Source: JBBQZL01 sp038207745
GTDB lineage: Bacteria > Actinomycetota > Thermoleophilia > Solirubrobacterales > 70-9
Length of the DNA: 9,176 nt
Direction of reading: 5' to 3'
NCBI GenBank assembly: GCA_038207745.1
Contig: JBBQZL010000110.1
Span: 1-9,176 of the forward strand
Below, piece by piece: positions 1 to 6,339 of this stretch (the stretch's first letter is position 1; every line of letters begins with the position of its first letter). The notes below the pieces were generated by a model. The model was not told the origin of the DNA. It saw only the letters and a program-made list of their open reading frames with translations, and made no database searches. Position numbers and translations under genes: made by a program.

Positions 1-360
1 AATCGCTGGGCCTTCGTGATCCGCACCTATCCGACGACGGTGCTGGCGGCGGCGCTTCCGATCATGCTTGCGGCCGAGTTGGCGGTGATCGGCGTCAGCG
101 TCAGGGACGGTTGGTGGCGCCAGAAGCTCGCCGCGATCAACGACCTGCGCCGCTGGCTGCCGCGGCTGATCGGTGAACGCGAGGTGATCCAGGCTCGCCG
201 CCATATCTCAGATGCCGGGTTTGCCGCCCAGCTGACCCCGGATCTCGACTCGCCATTCTTCGGCGGGGTGGGGCGCAGTCCGATCGTGATCACCTGTCTG
301 CGTGGATATTGGGGCGTCGCCCGGCGATTGATCGGTCTGGTCGGCAGGCGCCGAACCTAG
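1..360 (+). CDS. C-terminal end of a probable family 2 glycosyltransferase (5' truncated by window)
   Basis: The reading frame is open from base 1 (first residues NRWAFVIRTYP) to a TAG at 358-360, so this is the last 119 residues of a longer protein; the GTG at 16 is internal. What can be seen is a short hydrophobic stretch (TTVLAAALPIMLAAELAVIG), then a basic amphipathic region with WLPRLIGEREVIQARR, then a short proline/glycine-rich tail. In actinobacterial GT2 enzymes (rhamnosyltransferase-like), the catalytic GT-A domain is followed by just this pattern: an N-R-x-W/L segment before a membrane-associated helix, and an arginine-rich 'LPR..R..IQ.RR' segment. The catalytic DxD part lies outside the window, so the family call rests on the tail alone. 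It converges with the dehydrogenase on the other strand, sharing the CTAG that holds both stop codons. An unrelated membrane-associated protein is the alternative. Confidence 0.6.
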   Translation, partial: NRWAFVIRTYPTTVLAAALPIMLAAELAVIGVSVRDGWWRQKLAAINDLRRWLPRLIGEREVIQARRHISDAGFAAQLTPDLDSPFFGGVGRSPIVITCLRGYWGVARRLIGLVGRRRT

Positions 361-1076
361 ATCGACTGTCGCGTCGGGCGGATCAGGATCTCATTCACAT
401 CAACGTTCTCGGGCTGCTCGATCGCGTAGATGACGGCTCGCGCGATGTCGTCGTCGCGCAGCGCCCAATCCCCGGGGCTGTTATCGAAGAACGGCGTGTC
501 GACCATTCCCGGCTCGATCAGGGTCACACGGATCGCGTTTTCGCCGTGCATCGAACGCAGCTCAGCGCGAAGTGACTCCCCGATCGCCGAGGCTGCGAAC
601 TTCGTCGCCGAGTACAGCGAGCCCGGGAGAGCCCGTCGTCCAGCCACCGAACTGGTGATCAGGAAGTGCCCATTGCCGCGCTCGAGCAGGTGGGGGAGGG
701 TGGCCCGGATCGTCAGCGCCGGCCCCAGCACGTTGGTCAGGACCATCGAGCGCCAGTGCTCAGGTGATTCCTCGAGGAAGCCGCGGTTCGCGCCGAAGCC
801 CGCATTTGCAAAGACCACGTCGATGCGCCCGAACTCCTCGATCGCCGTGGCGGCCAGTATCTGGACCTGATCCCACTCGCTGACGTCACATCCGACGGCA
901 ATCGCCCGCTCGGAACCGCCGAGTTGCCCGGCCAGCACCTCGAGCGGCACCGTGCGTCTGCCGGCGAGAACCAATCGATGCGTTCCGGCGGCGGCCCTGG
1001 CGGCCGCGGCACCGATCCCGGACCCTGCGCCGGTGATGATCAGGACTGGAAGTGAGTCACTCGTATGGTCGCTCAT
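357..1076 (-). CDS. Short-chain dehydrogenase/reductase (classical SDR, NAD(P)-dependent)
   Basis: The 239-residue protein is a cytoplasmic Rossmann-fold oxidoreductase of normal SDR length. Motifs in order are the dinucleotide-binding TGAGSGIG (residues 15-22), CDV at 63-65 (adenine-ring contact), NAG at 91-93, Asn115, catalytic Ser142 in TSSVAG, catalytic Tyr155 and Lys159 in YSATK, and the EPGMVDTPF loop at 188-196. All active-site residues are intact. The Arg-Arg after the first beta-alpha unit (LVLAGRR) hints at NADP preference; this is inference. The substrate cannot be told from sequence. A longer reading frame begins at 1169, but its extra 31 residues overlap ccmE and lack SDR character; the ATG at 1076 puts the Rossmann strand about 10 residues in, as in the family. 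No ribosome binding site is visible, but a GATAAT element lies 6 bases before the ATG, consistent with a leaderless transcript. The gene is divergent from ccmE. Confidence 0.93.
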   Translation of the reverse strand: MSDHTSDSLPVLIITGAGSGIGAAAARAAAGTHRLVLAGRRTVPLEVLAGQLGGSERAIAVGCDVSEWDQVQILAATAIEEFGRIDVVFANAGFGANRGFLEESPEHWRSMVLTNVLGPALTIRATLPHLLERGNGHFLITSSVAGRRALPGSLYSATKFAASAIGESLRAELRSMHGENAIRVTLIEPGMVDTPFFDNSPGDWALRDDDIARAVIYAIEQPENVDVNEILIRPTRQSI

Positions 1077-1082
1077 CAGACG

Positions 1083-1088
1083 ATTATC
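1083..1088 (-). promoter_or_regulatory. Probable -10 element of the SDR gene (GATAAT on the minus strand)
   Basis: On the minus strand GATAAT is followed by 6 bases (CGTCTG) and then the ATG of the dehydrogenase. There is no Shine-Dalgarno sequence in this gap, so a leaderless transcript starting at or next to the ATG is the simplest reading. No good -35 hexamer is seen. It mirrors a second GATAAT facing ccmE about 50 bases away. Confidence 0.5.
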
Positions 1089-1131
1089 CGCGACCTCGGT
1101 GGCGAGGCCGGTGCCCGGCGGCGTTGCTTGC

Positions 1132-1137
1132 GATAAT
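1132..1137 (+). promoter_or_regulatory. Probable -10 element of ccmE (GATAAT)
   Basis: GATAAT ends 9 bases before the ATG of ccmE (gap GCGTCCAAG) and no ribosome binding site is present, as in leaderless actinobacterial genes. No convincing -35 hexamer is seen at the expected distance. With the mirror-image element at 1083-1088 it forms a compact divergent promoter region of 70 bases. Confidence 0.5.
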
Positions 1138-1146
1138 GCGTCCAAG

Positions 1147-1545
1147 ATGGACCCTTCCAAGAAGCGCAAGATCCGCCTCGTCGCAGCCCTGAGCGCTGCA
1201 GTTCTGCTCGCCGTCGGGTTGATCTATACGTCCTTCAGTGCCGCAACATCGGCCAAGGAGCCGTCAGAACTGCTGGCCGCCGCACCGGGTCAGCAGTTCG
1301 AGATGACCGGCAAGGTGGTCACGGGGTCGATCAGGGAAAGCGGCGCGTCGATGCGGTTCAGAGTCAGGGATCGCGAGGGGACCGAGAGCATTCCGGTCAC
1401 CTATAGCGGCACGGTCCCGGATCCCTTTCGCGACGGGCGCGAGATCGTGCTCACCGGAGAGGTGAAGGGCGGAGTCTTTGTCGGGCAGCCGGACACGCTG
1501 ATCACCAAATGCCCGTCGAAGTTCCAGGAGAAGAAGAATTATTAG
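1147..1545 (+). CDS. ccmE: Cytochrome c maturation heme chaperone CcmE, cysteine-type variant
   Basis: CcmE binds heme covalently outside the membrane and hands it to the CcmF ligase in System I cytochrome c maturation. This 132-residue protein has a basic N-terminus (MDPSKKRK), one membrane anchor at about 11-30, then the OB-fold beta domain, with family-like stretches GQQFEMTGKVV, RFRVRDREG, IPVTYSGTVPDPFRDG and VLTGEV. In most CcmE proteins a His in HxxxY binds heme; here the corresponding place reads ITKCPSKFQEKKNY, with Cys122 as the likely heme ligand and Phe126 four residues later. Cysteine-type CcmE (CxxxY) is known from Desulfovibrio and archaea, while Phe in place of the Tyr is less expected. 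The ATG at 1147 is chosen because it gives a proper signal-anchor start; upstream in-frame sequence would run into the divergent promoter. The gene runs into ccmF with an overlap. Confidence 0.92.
   Translation: MDPSKKRKIRLVAALSAAVLLAVGLIYTSFSAATSAKEPSELLAAAPGQQFEMTGKVVTGSIRESGASMRFRVRDREGTESIPVTYSGTVPDPFRDGREIVLTGEVKGGVFVGQPDTLITKCPSKFQEKKNY
1526..1530 (+). promoter_or_regulatory. Ribosome binding site AGGAG that points to an ATT start for ccmF
   Basis: AGGAG lies inside the last codons of ccmE. It is 7 bases from an ATT at 1538, 10 bases from a second ATT at 1541 and 16 from a CTG at 1547. No ATG, GTG or TTG in the ccmF frame lies between the upstream stop (TGA at 1499-1501) and 1691, so this site is the best guide to the true start. 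Confidence 0.6.
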
Positions 1546-3817
1546 CCTGGGCAGCGCGGCTCTCGCGCTCGCCTTCGTAACCGCTCTCTACGCCGGCATC
1601 GCGGCCCTCGTCGGTCGCCACGGCGATGAGAGGTGGGTCACCTCTTCGCGTCGCGCCGTCTACGCGCTCTGCGGCCTCCTGACCCTCTGTGTGATCGTGA
1701 TCGAAATCGGGTTCGCGCGCGACGACTTCGCCTTCAACATCGTCGCCCAGCACTCCTCGACCACAACGCCCGCCTTCTACAAGCTGACCGCGATGTGGTC
1801 GAGTCAGGAGGGATCGCTCCTGCTCTGGGCCTGGGTCCTCTCGATCGCCTCGAGTCTGGCGCTGAGGGCGACGCGAAAGACACTGCGCGAGATCGTCCCC
1901 TATGCAACCGCGGTGATGATGGGGATCGCCGTCTTCTTCATCGGACTGATGCTCTTCGCAGGCAACGTCGACCCCTTCATGAAGAGCAATCCGGTCCCCG
2001 CCGAGGGTGTCGGGCTCCAGCCGCTGCTGCGTCATTGGGCGATGATGATCCACCCTCCGATGCTGTATTCGGGATACGTCTCGTTCACGATCCCCTTCGC
2101 CTTTGCAATCGGTGCGCTGATAACCCGCAGCGCCGACTCGACCTGGATCCGCGCGACGCGGCGCTTCACCCTGATCGCGTGGACCTTCCTCGGCTTCGGG
2201 CTGCTCCTCGGCTCCTACTGGTCCTATGAGGAACTCGGCTGGGGCGGGTATTGGGCCTGGGATCCGGTCGAGAACGCCGCGATCATGCCCTGGCTGATGG
2301 GCACCGCCTTCCTGCACTCGGTGATGGTCCAGGAGAAGCGGGGAATGCTGAGGGTCTGGAATGTCGCGTTGATCGTCACGACCTTCTCGCTTGCCCTGCT
2401 CGGCACATTCCTGGTCCGGTCGGGGGTGCTCCAATCGATCCACGCCTTCGGCGACTCGACCGTCGGTCCGTACATTCTCGGCCTGATCGCGATCGTCGTG
2501 ATCGGCTCGACCCTGCTGATCATCTCGAGGCTCGATGACCTGAGATCCGAGCGCAGAATCGAGTCATTTGCCTCGCGGGAGGCGATCTTCCTGCTCAACA
2601 ACCTGCTCCTCGTCGCCCTGACCGCGGTGATCTTCTGGGGCACCTTCTTCCCGCTGATCTCGGAGCTCTTCACCGGCGACAAGGCTTCGCTGGCGGCACC
2701 CTGGTTCGATACCTACACCGCACCCGTGGCGGTAGGTCTCGTGCTCTTCACGGGGATCGGCCCGCTCCTCGTCTGGAAACGGATGGGGTGGAAGAACGCG
2801 AAGAAGACCTTCACGGCACCGATCGTGGTCTCGCTGATCGCCGGTCTGGCCGTTCTTCTCCTCACCGATGCCGGGTCCGAGCCGCTGGCCTTCGCGATCT
2901 TCCTGTTCGGGATCTTCACCCTGGTCGCGCTCTCGACCGAGCTCTGGCGCGGGGCGATCGCCCGTCGCAGGCTCTCGGGCGAGTCGCTGCCGGTCGCGGC
3001 GGTCTCCCTGGTCTCGCGAAACCGGCGCAGGTACGGCGGCTACATCGTCCACGCCGGGATCGCCTTCCTGCTGATCGGCATCGCTGCCTCCTCGAGCTTC
3101 CAGACCAAGGAGGACATCACGCTGAAGCCGGGGGAGAGCGCCACGGTTGGTGCCTACAACCTCACCTACAAGCGCCCGACCGTCGATGTGACCAACGAAC
3201 GGATCTCATTCGGGGCGGATCTCCTGGTCAGCCGGGATGGCGGCAAGCCGGTCCTGCTCAATCCGAGCAGGAATTACTTCCGTCCGAATGGGGAGCCGAG
3301 CGGGCCGATCGCGAGCTACTTCGATGGTGAGGCGACAAGTGAGATCGGACTCCAGTCGGGGTTGCGCAGGGACTTCTGGACCGCGGTCCAGCCGAACATG
3401 ACCAAGATGAACCGCACCGTTGCGAGGGCGGATGCCGGGTTCCGCCGCTGCATCCGCGGTGCACCCGGCACACCCCCGGCCTGCGGGGCGGTCGGTAAGA
3501 TGATGCGGGCCGCAGCCGCGGATCCCAGTATCCGGCCGGTTGCGCTGGATCAGATCCAGCAACTCCAGGTCGCGACGATCCGCAAGGTGGCCGACGGCTA
3601 CCTGACCGAGGACTCGGCCGCGACCTTTCGCGTCCTCGTCAACCCGATGGTGACCTGGATGTGGATCGGCGCCCTGATTGCGATCTCCGGCGCGATGATC
3701 GCACTCTGGCCGACGGCCAGGGGCAGACGCGCCCGGGCCGTCGCAACCAGGGCGGCGAAGGTCAAGGCCGGAAAGCCGATGCCGGGATCGCCTGCCGGCG
3801 GCGAGTCCGGAAGCTGA
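1538..3817 (+). CDS. ccmF: Heme lyase CcmF (cytochrome c maturation, System I)
   Basis: CcmF is the large membrane protein that takes heme from CcmE and attaches it to apocytochrome c at the outer face of the membrane. From an ATT start at 1538 it is about 759 residues, long for the family. The tryptophan-rich heme motif WGGYWAWDPVENA is at about 235-247; candidate heme-ligand histidines include H166 or H172 (RHWAMMIHPP), H302 (GVLQSIHAF) and H505 (RRRYGGYIVHAGIA). QEGSLLLWAW lies near 90. Many hydrophobic segments alternate with loops. A large extracytoplasmic region (about 520-695) holds an insertion with two cysteines (C638, C649) before the last membrane segment, and the C-terminus is a basic tail. 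The start at 1538 or 1541 is preferred because bases 1541-1690 encode an obvious first membrane segment (SLGSAALALAFVTALYAG) as in the family; starting at GTG 1691 would delete it. CTG 1547 is the alternative. It overlaps the ccmE stop and the start of the next gene. Confidence 0.93.
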   Translation: MISLGSAALALAFVTALYAGIAALVGRHGDERWVTSSRRAVYALCGLLTLCVIVIEIGFARDDFAFNIVAQHSSTTTPAFYKLTAMWSSQEGSLLLWAWVLSIASSLALRATRKTLREIVPYATAVMMGIAVFFIGLMLFAGNVDPFMKSNPVPAEGVGLQPLLRHWAMMIHPPMLYSGYVSFTIPFAFAIGALITRSADSTWIRATRRFTLIAWTFLGFGLLLGSYWSYEELGWGGYWAWDPVENAAIMPWLMGTAFLHSVMVQEKRGMLRVWNVALIVTTFSLALLGTFLVRSGVLQSIHAFGDSTVGPYILGLIAIVVIGSTLLIISRLDDLRSERRIESFASREAIFLLNNLLLVALTAVIFWGTFFPLISELFTGDKASLAAPWFDTYTAPVAVGLVLFTGIGPLLVWKRMGWKNAKKTFTAPIVVSLIAGLAVLLLTDAGSEPLAFAIFLFGIFTLVALSTELWRGAIARRRLSGESLPVAAVSLVSRNRRRYGGYIVHAGIAFLLIGIAASSSFQTKEDITLKPGESATVGAYNLTYKRPTVDVTNERISFGADLLVSRDGGKPVLLNPSRNYFRPNGEPSGPIASYFDGEATSEIGLQSGLRRDFWTAVQPNMTKMNRTVARADAGFRRCIRGAPGTPPACGAVGKMMRAAAADPSIRPVALDQIQQLQVATIRKVADGYLTEDSAATFRVLVNPMVTWMWIGALIAISGAMIALWPTARGRRARAVATRAAKVKAGKPMPGSPAGGESGS

Positions 3818-4107
3818 TGACGATCGTCTACGGCACCGTGATGCTGCTCCTGGTCGCAGCCTTTGTGGCTGCACCTCTGCTTCGCAACGAGTCGGGGCCG
3901 GTTGGGGCCGACCCGGCGGTCGCCGACCTGGAGACCCGCAAGGAGATGCGCTACCGGGAGATACGCGAGGTCGAACTCGACCACGCCGCCGGCAAGATCT
4001 CCGACGAGGATTTCCGCACCCAGGACGCCGAGTTGAAGGCCGAGGCGGTCGAGATCCTCGATCAGCTCGATCAACTCAAACAGCGCCCAGCAGACGAGAC
4101 TGCGTAA
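3817..4107 (+). CDS. Short CcmI-like membrane-anchored protein of cytochrome c maturation
   Basis: The ATG at 3817 shares a base with the ccmF stop (TGATG), so translation is coupled to ccmF. The product is 96 residues with one N-terminal membrane helix (about 3-21, VYGTVMLLLVAAFVAAPLL) followed by a charged, helical domain (LETRKEMRYREIREVELDHAAGKISDEDF...). This 'E.RK..Y.EIR.LE.D...GKIS.EDF' pattern is typical of the N-terminal part of CcmI, where a membrane segment precedes a leucine-zipper-like helix pair. Full CcmI proteins also carry TPR repeats that hold apocytochrome c; those are absent here, so this is a minimal form. It could assist the CcmF ligase complex; that role is inferred from position and resemblance. 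There is no CXXC thioredoxin-like motif, so it is not CcmH or CcmG. Confidence 0.75.
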   Translation: MTIVYGTVMLLLVAAFVAAPLLRNESGPVGADPAVADLETRKEMRYREIREVELDHAAGKISDEDFRTQDAELKAEAVEILDQLDQLKQRPADETA

Positions 4108-4110
4108 ACT
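4105..4110 (+). promoter_or_regulatory. Possible -10 element of secG (TAAACT)
   Basis: TAAACT fits TANNNT and ends 8 bases before the secG ATG. The gap (GCCCACCC) has no ribosome binding site, so secG may have its own leaderless transcript in addition to read-through from the ccm genes. No -35 hexamer is seen. The element overlaps the stop codon of the CcmI-like gene. Confidence 0.35.
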
Positions 4111-4118
4111 GCCCACCC

Positions 4119-4343
4119 ATGTACACGGTCCTCGCAGTCGTCCAAGTGATCATCGCAATCGTGATGATCTTCCTGATCCTCCTTCACTCGGGCAAGGATG
4201 CCGGTCTCTCCGGCGCCTTTGGCATCGGCGGCGGAGGCAGTTCGATCGGCGGCGGCTCGATGGTCGAGCGGAACCTCGATCGTGCAACGGTATTCGTCGC
4301 GATCCTCTTCGCGGTCAACACCTTCGTCCTGCTCAAGATCTAG
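4119..4343 (+). CDS. secG: Protein translocase subunit SecG
   Basis: SecG is the small, non-essential subunit of the SecYEG protein channel and stimulates SecA-driven export. The 74-residue product has the family layout: membrane helix 1 (about 3-22), the conserved loop LLHSGKDAGLSGAFG (21-35), a glycine/serine-rich cytoplasmic stretch (GGGGSSIGGGS), the RNLDRAT segment (51-57), and membrane helix 2 (about 57-72). In the usual motif the third residue is Gln (LLQSGKGAG); here it is His, a minor change. It starts 11 bases after the CcmI-like stop and has no Shine-Dalgarno sequence. Its place behind a cytochrome c maturation cluster is probably not a functional pairing beyond shared membrane location. 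Confidence 0.93.
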   Translation: MYTVLAVVQVIIAIVMIFLILLHSGKDAGLSGAFGIGGGGSSIGGGSMVERNLDRATVFVAILFAVNTFVLLKI

Positions 4344-4408
4344 CGGCACAACGCGATTCGATCGGGTTCCGGAACGGAGCTCCAGAGCAGGCCGGTGTTC
4401 GTACTGGT

Positions 4409-5368
4409 ATGAGATCCCGCTTTCTTCGCGCGCCGTTGTCCATCGCCATGCTCATCGTGGCTGCCGCCGGCGCCTCGTTCGCCGATCAGGCCCGGGCGAC
4501 GTTCCCTGGAGAACCGGGGAGCATCCTCTACAGCGAGGGGGCCTACGTCAAGGCGCTCAACCCCACCACCGGCGACTCACGGAGGGTTGTCGATGGGGGA
4601 GGGCCGTACACTGCCGAAGCGCTGCCGAGCGGGCGCTCATTTGCGTACATCAACGGGAACGCAAACTCGATCTACCTGCGGGGATTGGCGAATCCGAACC
4701 TTCACAGTCCCGGGCGGCTGGTGTTCCGGGACAAGAAACTCGGCCTCAGGGCGCTGAGCGTCTCACGGAATGGAGGTCCGATTGTCTTCGCGGCCGTCCG
4801 GGGTGGTTATGGACATCGCAGGACGATTGATCAGCGGATCGAGATCTATTCGATTGGCATGGACGGCCGGGGACTTCGCCGCCTGACCAGGAACCGGCTC
4901 TTCGACAACGATCCCTCCATCTCACCTGATGGCAGGCGGATCGCCTTTGTCCGCCGATCCGGGGGCCCGGCAAAGATCTGGGTGATGAAGATCGACGGCA
5001 GCGAGCAACATCAGTTGACCCACGGCGTCGGCTGGAACCGAATGCCGTCCTTCTCGCCGTACGGGAAGCGGGTCGTCTATTTCGCCAAGGTTCCACGCTC
5101 AGGCCTCAACGGCTGGGAGAGCGAGGAGATCTTCACAGCGTCCTCGTACACCGGCCGCGCGCGCGTTCGGGTTACGCACAACCGGGTCTCTGACGAATAT
5201 CCGTCCTTCTCGCCGAATGGCGGCGGGGTCTCCATCATCCACGGCAACGGCTACAGCGAGTTGTTCATCGCCAGGAAAGACGGCTCGCATCAACGGCAGG
5301 TTCATGTCTCGACCGACGGCGGCGGCATGTTGTGGACCGATTGGGCGTCGCGGCCCGGTGGCCACTAA
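4409..5368 (+). CDS. Secreted TolB-like / PD40 beta-propeller protein
   Basis: The 319-residue product starts with a signal peptide (MRSRFLRAPLSIAMLIVAAAG, with a probable cut near ASFADQARA at about 22-30) and then beta-propeller blades. The blade signature of the WD40-like PD40 family is repeated: DNDPSISPDGRRIAFV (about 166-181), RMPSFSPYGKRVVYF (about 211-225) and DEYPSFSPNGGGVSII (about 265-280), each followed by a segment such as IWVMKIDGSEQHQLT. The first half holds more degenerate blades. Propellers of this kind act outside the membrane as binding scaffolds; in Gram-negatives TolB works with Pal, but no tol-pal genes are nearby and this is a stand-alone protein, so calling it TolB itself would be unjustified. 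No enzyme motif is seen. The start is the first ATG giving a good signal peptide; no clear ribosome binding site precedes it. Confidence 0.82.
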   Translation: MRSRFLRAPLSIAMLIVAAAGASFADQARATFPGEPGSILYSEGAYVKALNPTTGDSRRVVDGGGPYTAEALPSGRSFAYINGNANSIYLRGLANPNLHSPGRLVFRDKKLGLRALSVSRNGGPIVFAAVRGGYGHRRTIDQRIEIYSIGMDGRGLRRLTRNRLFDNDPSISPDGRRIAFVRRSGGPAKIWVMKIDGSEQHQLTHGVGWNRMPSFSPYGKRVVYFAKVPRSGLNGWESEEIFTASSYTGRARVRVTHNRVSDEYPSFSPNGGGVSIIHGNGYSELFIARKDGSHQRQVHVSTDGGGMLWTDWASRPGGH

Positions 5369-5421
5369 TTCGTCGAGGTCCGGGCCGGCTCGCCTCCCGG
5401 CGCGATCGCCGGAAAGGAAAA

Positions 5422-5443
5422 GACCCCCACGTCCGCTGGGGTC
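5422..5443 (-). terminator. Intrinsic terminator of the methyltransferase gene
   Basis: GACCCC (5422-5427) pairs with GGGGTC (5438-5443) around a short loop. On the minus strand the stem is followed by TTTTCCTTTCC, which makes it a terminator for the methyltransferase gene ending at 5473. The plus side has no T-run, so it would serve the convergent propeller gene poorly. Confidence 0.75.
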
Positions 5444-5472
5444 GTGAGGGTCCGGGCTGCTGAAGTTTGGTG

Positions 5473-6339
5473 CTAGGCGGTTGCCGAGGCGAGCAGCACC
5501 ACGTTCGAGAAGCTCAGCGGCTTCGAGCCACCCCCCGCATCCGCTGCGGCCTGCGTGATCGCGTCCCAGGCCTCTTCCTGGGCCTCGCCGGCGTGCTGCT
5601 CGATCATCGCCCGGATCGGGGCGGAGATCGCCCTGATGTAGGCGGTGAAGTGCTCCGGGGAGTCGAACGCGTAGGTGACTTCGTCCTGCTCCACGGCGAC
5701 CTTCGAGAACCCACCTCTTTCGAGCAACCCGCCGATGGCAGCGGGGGTGGGCCGGGAGAGGGGCCCGGGCGTTCCGGCCGGGGGCGGGGGCACGTCCAGC
5801 CGCTCCATCGTCGTCCTCATCGGAATCGAGAGGAAAGGGACCTGATCGGGCTCGCCCCACGAGCTGATCGCCATCCGCGCGCCCGGCTTGAGGAAGCCTT
5901 GGATGCGCCCCGCTGCGGCCTCCGCGTCAGGCTCGAAGATGATTCCCCAGCGCGAGACGGCGGCGTCGAAGCTCGCGTGCGGAAGATCGAGGCTGGAGGC
6001 GTCCGACTCCATGAACTCGACGTTGCCCAAGCCGGCCGCCGCCGCGCGTTCACGCCCGAACGCGAGCATCTCGGCGGAGATGTCCGTGGCCACAACGCGG
6101 CCCTCCGGGCCGGCCTTGCGCGCGGCGGTGAGCGCCGGCTCGCCATAGCCGGCGGCGACGTCCAGGACCCGGCTTCCCGACTGCACGTCAGCGAGCTCCA
6201 CCAGCCGCTCGCTGATGTGCCCGTCTGCGCTGTCATTGAACTCGCTCCAATCCTTCCATCCCACCGCAGCAGAGTCCCAGTGCTTGTGCTGCGCCTCGCG
6301 GAAGTCGACCGGGTCGATCGCCTTGGGTTCCGTGCTCAC
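5473..6339 (-). CDS. Class I SAM-dependent methyltransferase (UbiE/Methyltransf_11-25 type)
   Basis: The 288-residue cytoplasmic protein carries the class I methyltransferase core. Motif I is VLDVAAGYGEPAL (about 58-70), the acidic end of strand 2 is VVATDIS (82-88; Asp86 would contact the SAM ribose), ESDASSL (111-117) contacts the adenine, FDAAVSRWGIIF (124-135) is motif II, and FLKPGARMAISSW (149-161) is the post-motif strand. The C-terminal third (PTPAAIGGLLERGGFSKVAVEQDEVTYAF...) is the substrate-binding cap seen in UbiE-like enzymes; the substrate is unknown. The GTG at 6339 is chosen because it follows TAAGGA closely on the minus strand. A terminator lies about 30 bases past the stop. 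No partner genes share its strand, so it looks like a single-gene unit. Confidence 0.9.
   Translation of the reverse strand: MSTEPKAIDPVDFREAQHKHWDSAAVGWKDWSEFNDSADGHISERLVELADVQSGSRVLDVAAGYGEPALTAARKAGPEGRVVATDISAEMLAFGRERAAAAGLGNVEFMESDASSLDLPHASFDAAVSRWGIIFEPDAEAAAGRIQGFLKPGARMAISSWGEPDQVPFLSIPMRTTMERLDVPPPPAGTPGPLSRPTPAAIGGLLERGGFSKVAVEQDEVTYAFDSPEHFTAYIRAISAPIRAMIEQHAGEAQEEAWDAITQAAADAGGGSKPLSFSNVVLLASATA

Noticed and set aside
952..1146. Upstream extension of ccmE to 952
   Set aside because: It runs antisense through the SDR coding region; the ATG at 1147 starts a proper signal-anchor sequence.
1077..1169. N-terminal extension of the SDR gene up to an ATG at 1169
   Set aside because: The 31 added residues overlap the ccmE start and the divergent promoter, do not look like SDR sequence, and the ATG at 1076 gives a family-typical N-terminus.
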